Shown: positions 45,795-54,210 of the stretch, piece after piece
Layout: each line of letters starts with the position of its first letter
How positions within the stretch are numbered: position 1 is the first letter of the stretch
NCBI RefSeq assembly: GCF_902150045.1
Contig: NZ_CABFVU010000002.1
Span: forward strand, 62,001 to 126,000
DNA length: 64,000 nt
Direction: 5' to 3'
DNA from: Chitinophaga polysaccharea
GTDB lineage: Bacteria > Bacteroidota > Bacteroidia > Chitinophagales > Chitinophagaceae
Notes under the pieces: model-generated
Databases searched by the model: none
What the model saw: the letters and a program-made list of their open reading frames with translations, nothing else
What the model was told of the DNA's origin: nothing
Position numbers and translations under genes: made by a program

Positions 45795-47590
45795 TTATAA
45801 AGAAGAGGCTGTCTCATAAATAAATGATGCAGCCTTTTTTTATTTACTAATTAGGGTCCATTTATCCACGTTGGTGGTTGATAAATATTTTGATTTTGGG
45901 GTATTTGCAGCCAAAATGATTGCCTATTTTTAATTTATGGCAAGAGGAAAATCATTAGTAGTGTCCTTTAAGAGCAATCACCAGTATCAGGGAATGCTCC
46001 TACCTCCTGATTTAAGTGAGCTGGTGGCTCAAAATCACCCTGTACGGGTAGTCAGCGATATTCTGGACAAAGTAGACATTGGGCAGTTAATGCAGCAGTA
46101 TAAACCAGGAGGGGCAAGTAACTATCATCCCCGAATGTTGCTGAAGGTACTGGTTTTTGCATATATAAATAATATATATAGTAGTCGCAAGATAGAGGAA
46201 GCCCTTCATCAGAATATCAACTTTATGTGGTTAAGTGGCATGAGTAAGCCCGATCACAATACAATTAACCGATTCCGGGGCCAACGTCTTCAAAAAACCT
46301 TGCAACCTATCTTTACGCAGGTAGTATTACTATTATGTGAAGAAGGAGTTTTGAGTTTGAAAGAACTTTACACCGACGGCACAAAAATAGAAGCCAATGC
46401 AAACAGATACACTTTTGTATGGGGCAATTCCATAAAAAACAACAAGGCAAAAATGCAGCAGCAGCTGAATGAATTATGGCAATACGCTCAATCTATTGCT
46501 GCTGCCGAGTTAGATGACGATCACGATCCATCGGGCTTTGATAAAATTGCCAGTGAAAAAATTGAGCAAACAATAGCCACGATAAATGAGGCATTAAAAG
46601 ACAAACCAATAGATAAAAAAATAAGGCAGAGATTAAACTATGCTAAGAAAAATTGGCCTTCTGCACTAGCGCGTTATGCCGAACAGGAAAACATAATGGG
46701 GGATGACAGAAGCAGCTATAGCAAAACAGATGAAGATGCCACTTTTATGCGAATGAAGGAAGATCATATGAAAAACGGACAATTAAAACCAGCATATAAC
46801 CTACAGATAAGCACTAATAACCAATACATTGTCAATTACAGTCTTCATCAGAATACCACTGATACCAATACCCTGCAGGGGCATCTGAATATATTTAGAC
46901 GCCAGTATGGGAAAATGCCTTCCAATATCACGGCTGATGCAGGATACGGAAGTGAACAAAACTACGAATGGCTTGAAAAAAAACGTATTACGGCCTATGT
47001 AAAGTATAATCATTTTGACCGTGATCAACATGGAAATAGCCGGAATAAAAACCCATATAGGACAGATAAACTTACCTATGATCAGGAAAAAGACAAATAT
47101 ATCTGTCCGTCTGGGAAAACGATGAAAAATATTGGTAGTCACCAGCATCTTACTAAGGCTGGCTTTAAGCAAACCATCACCAGGTATAAAGCTGGAAAAT
47201 GTAATGGATGTCCATTACGGAGTGATTGCCATGGGCAAAAAGGGAATCGAATAATCGAGGTAAATCACAATTTAAACCGCTTAAAACGGCGAGCAGAAAA
47301 AAGGCTGAAAACCAAGCGGGGCATCGAAAAACGTAAGCAAAGATGCCATGACACCGAACCTGTTTTTGCTAATATCAAGCATAATCACCTATTTAAGCGA
47401 TTTATGATGCGAGGGCTGGACAAAGTGAGTATTGAAGCCGGATTATTAGCATTAGCACATAATCTTCGTAAGAAGGCTGCTTAAAATGGCTGGCGAACCC
47501 TTGGTTTTTAATTTTCAAATCAAATTGACGGAAATATTATTATAAACGAAAGAAGCTGCCTCAATATTTATGAGACAGCTTCTTCTTTAT
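45795..47590. mobile_element. Complete IS1182-like insertion sequence
   Basis: The element carries one transposase gene and terminal inverted repeats that match at 23 of 24 positions; the shared inner core is CTGTCTCATAAATA. A CGGT tetranucleotide directly precedes the element (45791-45794) and follows it (47591-47594), a possible 4-bp target duplication. Each end can also fold on itself: the left as AGGCTG...CAGCCT followed by T (45806-45840), the right as GAAGCTG...CAGCTTC. The left-end hairpin lies just after the porin stop codon and can terminate its transcript. The transposase frame is intact, so the copy may still be active. Confidence 0.9.
45937..47484 (+). CDS. IS1182-family transposase
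   Basis: This DDE transposase of 515 aa moves the surrounding insertion sequence. The N-terminal DUF772-type region (about residues 25-115; HPRMLLKVLVFAY, SSRKIEEAL, MSKPDHNTINRFRG) precedes the DDE domain, whose candidate catalytic residues are Asp147 (LYTDGTKIEANA), Asp334 (ITADAGYGSEQN) and Glu474 (HDTEPVFANIKH). A Cys-rich GCPLRSDCHG lies between the second Asp and the Glu, as usual in the family. The frame is undamaged. The basic C-terminus ends in ALAHNLRKKAA. Confidence 0.95.
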   Translation: MARGKSLVVSFKSNHQYQGMLLPPDLSELVAQNHPVRVVSDILDKVDIGQLMQQYKPGGASNYHPRMLLKVLVFAYINNIYSSRKIEEALHQNINFMWLSGMSKPDHNTINRFRGQRLQKTLQPIFTQVVLLLCEEGVLSLKELYTDGTKIEANANRYTFVWGNSIKNNKAKMQQQLNELWQYAQSIAAAELDDDHDPSGFDKIASEKIEQTIATINEALKDKPIDKKIRQRLNYAKKNWPSALARYAEQENIMGDDRSSYSKTDEDATFMRMKEDHMKNGQLKPAYNLQISTNNQYIVNYSLHQNTTDTNTLQGHLNIFRRQYGKMPSNITADAGYGSEQNYEWLEKKRITAYVKYNHFDRDQHGNSRNKNPYRTDKLTYDQEKDKYICPSGKTMKNIGSHQHLTKAGFKQTITRYKAGKCNGCPLRSDCHGQKGNRIIEVNHNLNRLKRRAEKRLKTKRGIEKRKQRCHDTEPVFANIKHNHLFKRFMMRGLDKVSIEAGLLALAHNLRKKAA

Positions 47591-47604
47591 CGGTAATGAT
47601 TAAT

Positions 47605-48654
47605 TTATTCTCTTCCTGATTCCATTGTAAACCCGAACGTACTGCCTATTTCGGGTTTGCTGCGTACGGTAATGGACTGATCGTGGGCTTCCACGATATG
47701 CTTAACAATGGCCAGGCCCAGGCCGGTGCCGCCAATGTCGCGGCTACGGGCCCTGTCGGTACGGTAAAACCGTTCAAATACACGAGGCAGGTGTTCTTCT
47801 GCCATCCCTATACCATCGTCGGAAATTTCTATCAGCACTCTTTTGCCATCCATGCTGTAAATGCTGGCAATGGTATGGCCATCGGGTTTGCCGTATTTAA
47901 TTGAGTTATCGACCAGGTTAATGAGCACCTGCCGGATCTTTTCTTTGTCGGCATATACCGGCTGTGGCGCTTCGCAGCCTTTTTTGATACTGAACTTAAT
48001 GCCTTTGGTATTGGCTTTCAGCGACAGGGTATCAAATACATCCTTTATCAGGTCCTGGATAACGAATACTTCTGCATTCACGGTCATTTCCCCGCTTTCC
48101 AGTTTGGATATTTCATCCAGGTCATCGATCAGCCGGCAAAGGCGGTCGATGTTCTTGGTAGCATTTTTCAGGAACAGCTTATTTACGTTGGGATCTTCCA
48201 GCGCGCCATCCAGCAGTGTGTGAATATAGCCCTGAACGGCAAAAATGGGCGTTTTCAGCTCATGGGAAAGGTTCAGCAGGAATTCCTTGCGGAACTCTTC
48301 ATTCCTGCGGAGGTTCTCCAGTTCTTCTTTTTTCTGGCTGGCCCATTTTTCTACATCTTCACTTACCTCTTCAATGGTTTTCAACGGAAGAATATTTTTC
48401 TGGAAGAACTCTTCCCGTTTCGACGCTTTGGTCTGGTAAATGAATTTGTAGATCAGCTTTATCTTCCTGTAAATGAAATTCTGCAGGGTATAAAGATAGA
48501 GGTAATATGACACGAGGAAAGTAAGCACAAAAGCTCCCACTACCACTTTCCAGTTGCCATCTATTACCAGGCTGCCCAGTGCAATAACGGCAGATATGAT
48601 AAGGGCTGTAAACCCCGCTAACTTCTGGGGGGACAGGTTTTTTGCTTTAAACAT
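47605..48654 (-). CDS. PhoR-like membrane sensor histidine kinase
   Basis: This kinase should phosphorylate the PhoB-like regulator encoded upstream. Numbered from the ATG at 48654 (MFKAKNLSPQKL) it has 349 aa, two transmembrane helices at about 13-31 and 36-56 with almost no periplasmic loop, a linker helix, the HisKA domain with His131 in NLSHELKTPIF, and an HATPase domain with N box (LVDNSIKYG), DDGIGM, FERFYRTD and GTGLGLAIVKHI. The lack of a sensory periplasmic domain is typical of PhoR-type kinases. The frame extends to an ATG at 48714 with 20 Lys/Tyr-rich residues; I prefer the shorter form. Confidence 0.9.
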   Translation of the reverse strand: MFKAKNLSPQKLAGFTALIISAVIALGSLVIDGNWKVVVGAFVLTFLVSYYLYLYTLQNFIYRKIKLIYKFIYQTKASKREEFFQKNILPLKTIEEVSEDVEKWASQKKEELENLRRNEEFRKEFLLNLSHELKTPIFAVQGYIHTLLDGALEDPNVNKLFLKNATKNIDRLCRLIDDLDEISKLESGEMTVNAEVFVIQDLIKDVFDTLSLKANTKGIKFSIKKGCEAPQPVYADKEKIRQVLINLVDNSIKYGKPDGHTIASIYSMDGKRVLIEISDDGIGMAEEHLPRVFERFYRTDRARSRDIGGTGLGLAIVKHIVEAHDQSITVRSKPEIGSTFGFTMESGRE

Positions 48655-48739
48655 ACTCCAAAGTGAGTAATTAAGGTAATAATGGGAAATTACTTTAAAT
48701 TTTTTATTTGACAACAGTAATAGCTTTTAACCAGCAGTA

Positions 48740-48806
48740 TTTAGCTGCCGGCGAATATGTTTTGGTGGGATTTGAATACGCTGCGGCGGGAATGCCGGCA
48801 GCTAAA
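48740..48806. other. Large stem-loop between response regulator and kinase genes
   Basis: A perfect 13-bp inverted repeat, TTTAGCTGCCGGC and GCCGGCAGCTAAA, is separated by 41 nt. It occupies the 170-nt gap between the stop of the regulator gene and the start of the kinase gene on the minus strand. No T run follows, so it looks more like an mRNA-processing or attenuating structure, or a decayed mobile repeat, than a terminator. Confidence 0.6.
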
Positions 48807-48823
48807 GGCTAACAGGCGGTAGA

Positions 48824-49507
48824 CTACATTTCAAATTTATAGCCTACACCTTTTACGGTCGTGATTAAATCGATGCCTATTTTCTGGCGTATCTTACGGA
48901 TATGCACATCGATGGTACGGTCGCCCACAATCACTTCGGTACCCCATACCTGGTTAAGGATCTCGTTGCGCAGGAATACACGGCCGGGTTTGGACGCCAG
49001 TAACTGCAACAGCTCAAACTCTTTCTTTGCCAGGATGATTTCCTGCCCTTTGTATGTAACAGTGAACTTTTCCCGGTCGATGATCAGGTCGCCCAGTGTT
49101 ACGCGGGTTTCCTCGGGTTTGTGTAAACGGCGGAAAAGCGCATTGATACGGCTTACCAGTAACTTAGGTTTAATGGGTTTGGCAATGTAATCGTCTGCTC
49201 CCATATTTAACCCGTCTACTTCCGATTTTTCATCATTGAGCGCAGTTAGAAACAATACCATCGTGTCTTTGAACTCAGGGATTTTCCTGATTTCGCGGCA
49301 GGTATCGATCCCGTTCTTGTTCGGCATCATGATATCCAGCATAATCAGATCCGGTCTGAATATCTTTGCTTTCTGGATAGCCTCGCTACCATCTTTCGCC
49401 GTTACGGTATCGTAACCTGCTGTTTTAAGATTGTAACTGATAATTTCCAGAATATCCAACTCGTCATCTACTACCAGAATTTTTCCTGCAACCGCTTGGT
49501 CTATCAT
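48824..49507 (-). CDS. PhoB/OmpR-family response regulator
   Basis: This is a DNA-binding response regulator. The receiver domain (residues 8-125) shows the acidic pair DDE near 14-16, the phospho-acceptor Asp58 in LIMLDIMMPNKNG, Thr in FLTALND and Lys in YIAKPIKP. The winged-helix domain (about 135-225) contains KEFELLQLLASKPGRVFLR, DRTIDVHIRKIRQKIG and VKGVGYKFEM, the standard OmpR/PhoB ending. At 227 aa it is normal length. It precedes the PhoR-like kinase gene on the same strand and has a -7 box upstream. Phosphate control is inferred from resemblance and from the nearby porin. Confidence 0.92.
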   Translation of the reverse strand: MIDQAVAGKILVVDDELDILEIISYNLKTAGYDTVTAKDGSEAIQKAKIFRPDLIMLDIMMPNKNGIDTCREIRKIPEFKDTMVLFLTALNDEKSEVDGLNMGADDYIAKPIKPKLLVSRINALFRRLHKPEETRVTLGDLIIDREKFTVTYKGQEIILAKKEFELLQLLASKPGRVFLRNEILNQVWGTEVIVGDRTIDVHIRKIRQKIGIDLITTVKGVGYKFEM

Positions 49508-49532
49508 AAATTTTGCTTTTAAAAAGACGGGA

Positions 49533-49540
49533 CAAAATTA
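49533..49540 (-). promoter_or_regulatory. -7 box (TAATTTTG, minus strand) of the response regulator gene
   Basis: This TAnnTTTG match on the minus strand lies about 25 nt upstream of the start at 49507. Confidence 0.5.
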
Positions 49541-49835
49541 TAAAGCCATCTCCGTGATTAATGGAAAATTAACATTATGAAATTGTTAATTCAATATCAG
49601 ACTGGTTTTCCGCGTTCCACAACAAGGTACGCCAAATAATGATGCAGTGTCAATATGACAACTATTCGCTATTCATAGCTATATGATTATGAAAAAAGTA
49701 AACCGTTCTGTGTTTTTCTGAAGATAATATCAGCCAAACCCGGATCATCTATTTACATATGAAATATTATGAATATATTTCCTCTTAAAAAACAATAGAT
49801 AGTAACCAAATGCTGGCAAACTCTGTATTTGGTTG

Positions 49836-49843
49836 TAAATTTG
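49836..49843 (+). promoter_or_regulatory. -7 box (TAAATTTG) upstream of the secreted 732-aa protein
   Basis: It lies 33 nt before the ATG at 49877 and downstream of the alternative ATG at 49829, which supports the shorter reading. Confidence 0.5.
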
Positions 49844-49876
49844 CTATCTGGTCCCTGGGAAAAGATCACATTTAGT

Positions 49877-52075
49877 ATGAGAAGATTTTTATTAGTAATC
49901 GCGCTGACTGTATTGGCAGCAAGCCACATGCAGGCGCAAAGCAGTCACCATCCGATTCCAATCAGCAGACAAGGGTTTCATGACAACATCGATAAAGAGC
50001 AGGCCGCTGCCGCCAAATTTGACGGGAAAGCGGATGACCTCGTGAAAGTTTCGGAGGATCAGACCATCAACCTGCAGGTGACCAACGCCCTGATAAAAGA
50101 GGTGGATGATATGCAGCAGGAAATAGAGGACAACGATTCACTGGATCACCGGTTGAAGGTAAAGTATCTCTCCGCTATTTATGTAATGGTGAAAGATTAC
50201 AACCAGAAGCGGGCGCGCAGTAAAATTGATCCGGAAGAAGCTCCCGCCATGGTGGCTGCCTTCCGCAATATGATGCATGCCGATATTAAAGGGAAGAGTA
50301 TCCTGCCTTATATCAATAACCTTTCTTATGAAGCATCCGAAAGGATCATCGAATCGTTTCATGATAACCCCGGCTACAAAGATGCCAGGGGACAGGTATT
50401 CTCCAAATATGCCTTCAATAACCTGGAAACGGTAATGCCCAAACTGGCGGATTATCTTAATTACCCGGGCACTGATTCCATTGTGGCAGCCGTAGCGCGT
50501 AAATATCCCAACCAGATACTTACCTATGCTACTTCCTACACCCCGATGGCCAATGCTATCAAACGTAACCAGGATCCGATTGTACAACAGATTGTGCGTA
50601 TAGGGCAGTCGCCCCAAAGCACCAGGATACTGCCTTTCATCGACGAGCTCCTGGCCGGTACCACTACCGTGGAGAAACTGGAGCCCATAGTAGACAACGA
50701 CTACCAGTATTTCAAACAGATGGTGAAGTCCACTATCGCCTTGCAGAAAATGAAAAGCGACGGACAAAATCCATACGGCCTGAAGGCCATGATGGAAAAC
50801 ATGCAGGCAAAATCGCTGCTGTATATCCGCTCTGTAAACGACCTGCATGAAGAGCCTGCCCCGGTAAGGTTTGCCATCGTCAAGAACTTTACGCCGGAAG
50901 AACTGTATTACCTGATCATCAACGGTCAGGAAGAACTGTACACTTCGAGTTATACCAATCACAATAATGCCGGCCTGTACGACCAGATGATGCTCCGCAT
51001 GAAGCCTCCGCGTGGCGACAGCTTACTGATGATGGTGAATTTCGACCGTTTCAAAAAGTTCATTGCCATGGCTGCCGGTTTCAATACGCTGGATAATTTT
51101 CTGAAGTCCATGGCCCCGGAAAATTCCAACTATCTCATGCAGAAATACGTGCAGAACCTGGAAAAGACCGAAGACCTGGAAGATGCCGTGGATGTGGCCA
51201 ACTCCTTTGGCAGTATCCGCGATGAGAAACTGCTGGAATTCCTTCGCGAGGAGGTAAAGAAGAATCTGAACTATGTAAGAAAGCATAACGATAAACGCGG
51301 AACCGTTATTTACCAGCTGCTCAGCAGCCTGTTTGAAACCGAATCGAAGTCAGAAAATGATTCGTCCAAAGCCACGGATATGGCTGCTAAGCTGCAGTTG
51401 CCGCCTATCAACTACGTTACCTTTAATACACTTGAGAGCGATAGCGGAAGGGTGTACCAGCAGGTATTTTTTTATGGAGATAAAGACGGCCAGGAGTCGT
51501 ACGCCAGCTTCATGACCAACTTCCCTTCGTCCGATTGGAGAGTAAGCAAAAATAAATACTGGACTACCATCACCTCGCTGAAAGGCAAGCCCACTACTAT
51601 TTACGCAAACCTGCCAACAGATGAGCCTGCGGATAAAGAAGCTATTTCCAAACTGTCTGAATACCTGGATGAAAACGATATCCATCCTACTATCTTCATT
51701 CACCGCGGACATAGCTATCATATCAATACCACCCTGGATAACCTGCAAAGCTCAGCCAAGATAGTGGTGCTGGGATCCTGTGGCGGTTATCATAACCTGG
51801 CTACCGTGTTGGAAAAATCGCCGGAGGCGCATATCATCTCCTCCAAACAGGTGGGTACCCGTTTTGTAAACGAACCTATTATCCACAGCCTGGAAGACCA
51901 GGTGCGTTCCGGCAAGAATGTGGACTGGGTAATCATGTGGGCGCAGCTCACCAAACGGTTTGCCGGTGATGCCCGCAACAAAGACCTTTTCAGCGATTAT
52001 GTGCCGCCGCATAAAAACCTGGGCGCCATATTTATTAAGGCCTACAAGCAGATTATGAAAGACGAAAAGAAATAA
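49877..52075 (+). CDS. Secreted protein of unknown family with caspase-fold-like His/Cys motifs, 732 aa
   Basis: I do not recognise the family. Numbered from the ATG at 49877, a signal peptide covers 1-21 (FLLVIALTVLAASHMQAQ). The first 500 residues are mostly helical, without repeats I can define. The C-terminal 200 residues look different: after beta-rich YVTFNTLESDSGRVYQQVFF comes PTIFIHRGHSYHIN with His609 and His612, then AKIVVLGSCGGYHN with Cys635, then AHIISSKQVGTRF. A hydrophobic strand ending in HxGH followed by a hydrophobic strand ending in SCGG is the pattern of clan CD (caspase/gingipain/CHAT) cysteine peptidases. This is a motif reading only. The frame extends to 49829, but the -7 box lies inside that part. 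It stands alone between the regulator and an ABC exporter and has its own terminator. Confidence 0.78.
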   Translation: MRRFLLVIALTVLAASHMQAQSSHHPIPISRQGFHDNIDKEQAAAAKFDGKADDLVKVSEDQTINLQVTNALIKEVDDMQQEIEDNDSLDHRLKVKYLSAIYVMVKDYNQKRARSKIDPEEAPAMVAAFRNMMHADIKGKSILPYINNLSYEASERIIESFHDNPGYKDARGQVFSKYAFNNLETVMPKLADYLNYPGTDSIVAAVARKYPNQILTYATSYTPMANAIKRNQDPIVQQIVRIGQSPQSTRILPFIDELLAGTTTVEKLEPIVDNDYQYFKQMVKSTIALQKMKSDGQNPYGLKAMMENMQAKSLLYIRSVNDLHEEPAPVRFAIVKNFTPEELYYLIINGQEELYTSSYTNHNNAGLYDQMMLRMKPPRGDSLLMMVNFDRFKKFIAMAAGFNTLDNFLKSMAPENSNYLMQKYVQNLEKTEDLEDAVDVANSFGSIRDEKLLEFLREEVKKNLNYVRKHNDKRGTVIYQLLSSLFETESKSENDSSKATDMAAKLQLPPINYVTFNTLESDSGRVYQQVFFYGDKDGQESYASFMTNFPSSDWRVSKNKYWTTITSLKGKPTTIYANLPTDEPADKEAISKLSEYLDENDIHPTIFIHRGHSYHINTTLDNLQSSAKIVVLGSCGGYHNLATVLEKSPEAHIISSKQVGTRFVNEPIIHSLEDQVRSGKNVDWVIMWAQLTKRFAGDARNKDLFSDYVPPHKNLGAIFIKAYKQIMKDEKK

Positions 52076-52097
52076 GGGTTATAAATTATTTTCCCGG

Positions 52098-52129
52098 AAG
52101 GCGCAGGACTCCTGCGCCTTCTTTTTTTG
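52098..52129 (+). terminator. Terminator of the secreted 732-aa protein gene
   Basis: The stem AAGGCGCAGG / CCTGCGCCTT is followed by a T run, about 25 nt after the stop. Confidence 0.9.
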
Positions 52130-52174
52130 TGTACCCGACATTCGCAGTAAGTCCTGCGTAATTATTTTTTATCG

Positions 52175-52182
52175 TAGGTTTG
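52175..52182 (+). promoter_or_regulatory. -7 box (TAGGTTTG) of the ABC exporter gene
   Basis: This TAnnTTTG match ends 23 nt before the TTG start codon at 52206. Confidence 0.45.
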
Positions 52183-52205
52183 TTGCGTAGTTTAAACCTG
52201 GCACA

Positions 52206-53966
52206 TTGGAAAATCTTGCGGTAAAGAAAGTATTTGACTTCAGTTTATTACGGCGCATCTTCTCATTCGCGGCCCCTTACAAACGATCCTTCTACATCTC
52301 CATGATATTAACGGTGGTACTGGCCGCTATTTCCCCTTTACGCCCTTACCTGATCCAGGTAACGGTAGATAAGTATATAGCCGGTCAGCTGATGCAGATG
52401 CTGGTCCTGGTAACGATTGTGCAAATCGGGTTGTTACTGCTGGAAACCGTGGTGCGGTTCTATTTTTCCTATCTCACCAACTGGCTGGGACAATCTGTGG
52501 TAAAAGACCTGCGGGTAACGGTATATAAAAAGATTGTGCACCTGAACCTGGCGTTCTTTGATAAAACCCCCATTGGTACGCTTACCACCAGGACTATCAA
52601 TGATATTGAGGCCATCAATGATGTGTTTTCAGAAGGTATCATTTCTATTGTGGCAGATCTGTTAATGATCATTGCCATACTGGTAGTGATGTTTATGGAA
52701 GACTGGCGGCTGACCCTCATCAGCCTGTCGCCTTTCCCGGTGCTCATCTTTGCCACATACATCTTCAAGGAAAGCGTGAATAAATCCTTTTACAGGGTAC
52801 GTAACGCGGTATCGGCGCTGAATGCCTTTGTGCAGGAGCATCTTACAGGAATGGTGGTGGTACAGGCTTTTACCGCTGAAAAAAGAGAGTTTGCCCGTTT
52901 TAAGCATATCAATAAGGAGCACCGCAAAGCCAATATCGATGCCATTTTTGCCTATTCTGTCTTTTTCCCGGTTGTGGAAATTATCCTGGCCATTTCGCTG
53001 GGGTTAATGGTATGGTGGGGAGCCAACAAGGTACTGAATTACGAGGTTACCCAGGGGGTGATGATCGCTTTCATCATGTACCTGAATATGCTGTTCCGGC
53101 CGCTGCGCATGCTGGCAGATAAGTTCAATACGCTGCAGATGGGTATGGTGGCCAGTGAACGGGTATTCAAAGTGCTCGACAACCAGGATTATATTCCGGA
53201 CAGAGGGCATCAGTCGGCCGGAAACATGAAAGGGGCTATCACTTTTGACAATGTGAGCTTTGCGTATGTAGATGAGCGTTATGTGCTGAAAAATATCAGT
53301 TTTCATGCAAAGCCCGGTAATACGGTGGCAATTGTGGGGCATACCGGTTCCGGTAAAACCACTATTATCAGTATTCTTAACAGGTTATATGAAATACAGA
53401 AGGGAAGTATTAAGATAGATGATATTGAGCTGCCAGCTTATTCCCTGGAATCGTTGCGCAGTAAGATAGGGGTGGTATTGCAGGATGTGTTCCTGTTTGC
53501 CGGGTCTATTTATGATAATATTACCCTGCATAACAGTAACATCAGCAGGGCAAAGGTAGAAGAGGCTTCCAGGCTGATAGGGATCCATGATTTCATTATG
53601 CAGCTTCCTGGTGGATACGATTACCAGGTGATGGAGCGGGGAAGCACGCTTTCCCTGGGGCAGCGGCAGCTGATCTCTTTTGTGCGGGCGTTGTTATACG
53701 ACCCGGCTATCCTGGTACTGGATGAGGCCACTTCTTCTGTGGATACCGAATCGGAAATGATGATACAGCAGGCGATAGACAAGCTGATTGCCGACCGCAC
53801 GGCTATTATTATTGCCCACCGGCTTTCCACTATCAGCAAGGCCGATAAAATTATCGTGCTGGATAAGGGGGAAATTAAGGAGATGGGTACCCATGATGAG
53901 TTGCTGAAACTGGAAGGTTTTTATTTCAAACTGTATAGCATGCAGTTTAATGTGAGCAAGGTGTGA
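52206..53966 (+). CDS. MsbA/MdlB-like ABC exporter (fused permease-ATPase)
   Basis: This is an inner-membrane ABC exporter half-transporter, working as a dimer; lipid, lipopolysaccharide precursor or drug export is possible. The 586-aa protein has a six-helix transmembrane domain (about residues 20-310) and an ATPase domain (about 340-580) with Walker A VGHTGSGKTT, Q-loop GVVLQDVFLFAGSI, signature TLSLGQRQL (LSLGQ rather than LSGGQ), Walker B AILVLDEATSSVD and H-loop IIAHRLST. The reading begins at a TTG codon; the first in-frame ATG would be at codon 33, inside the first transmembrane helix, so TTG is the likely start. It is monocistronic between the secreted protein and the ATP synthase genes. 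Confidence 0.92.
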   Translation: MENLAVKKVFDFSLLRRIFSFAAPYKRSFYISMILTVVLAAISPLRPYLIQVTVDKYIAGQLMQMLVLVTIVQIGLLLLETVVRFYFSYLTNWLGQSVVKDLRVTVYKKIVHLNLAFFDKTPIGTLTTRTINDIEAINDVFSEGIISIVADLLMIIAILVVMFMEDWRLTLISLSPFPVLIFATYIFKESVNKSFYRVRNAVSALNAFVQEHLTGMVVVQAFTAEKREFARFKHINKEHRKANIDAIFAYSVFFPVVEIILAISLGLMVWWGANKVLNYEVTQGVMIAFIMYLNMLFRPLRMLADKFNTLQMGMVASERVFKVLDNQDYIPDRGHQSAGNMKGAITFDNVSFAYVDERYVLKNISFHAKPGNTVAIVGHTGSGKTTIISILNRLYEIQKGSIKIDDIELPAYSLESLRSKIGVVLQDVFLFAGSIYDNITLHNSNISRAKVEEASRLIGIHDFIMQLPGGYDYQVMERGSTLSLGQRQLISFVRALLYDPAILVLDEATSSVDTESEMMIQQAIDKLIADRTAIIIAHRLSTISKADKIIVLDKGEIKEMGTHDELLKLEGFYFKLYSMQFNVSKV

Positions 53967-54183
53967 GAAGCTTATGTGATAACCAGCCGGAGAGGAGCAA
54001 AGCGGAGGCTGGATGAATGATGAAAATATTAATATGAAAATAGTTTCCGGGACTGTTGTTTTCAATGGCCTTTTTTAATTAAAAAAAGGGGCATTTTTAA
54101 CCCGCAATAGCCTGGTTATCAATGTAATTACAATATATCTTACTTTTTTTCCGTAGTCGCTTAATTTTGAAGATAAAAACGAG

Positions 54184-54191
54184 TATCTTTG
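54184..54191 (+). promoter_or_regulatory. -7 box (TATCTTTG) of the atp gene cluster
   Basis: This TAnnTTTG match lies 20 nt before the GTG at 54211 and 50 nt before the ATG at 54241. A TTG at 54167-54169 is closer than the usual -33 spacing. Confidence 0.55.
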
Positions 54192-54210
54192 CGCAAAATT
54201 TCAGAAAACG

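Larger units (their letters stand above)
49508..49876. other. Divergent intergenic region
   Basis: This 369-nt gap separates the response regulator gene from a divergent secreted-protein gene. It holds the two -7 boxes described separately and is otherwise AT-rich; I see no gene, RNA or repeat in the middle part. Confidence 0.55.

Noticed and set aside
50138..50962. A 274-codon frame antisense to the secreted 732-aa protein
   Set aside because: The plus strand has a signal peptide, promoter and terminator for this interval; the antisense frame has none.
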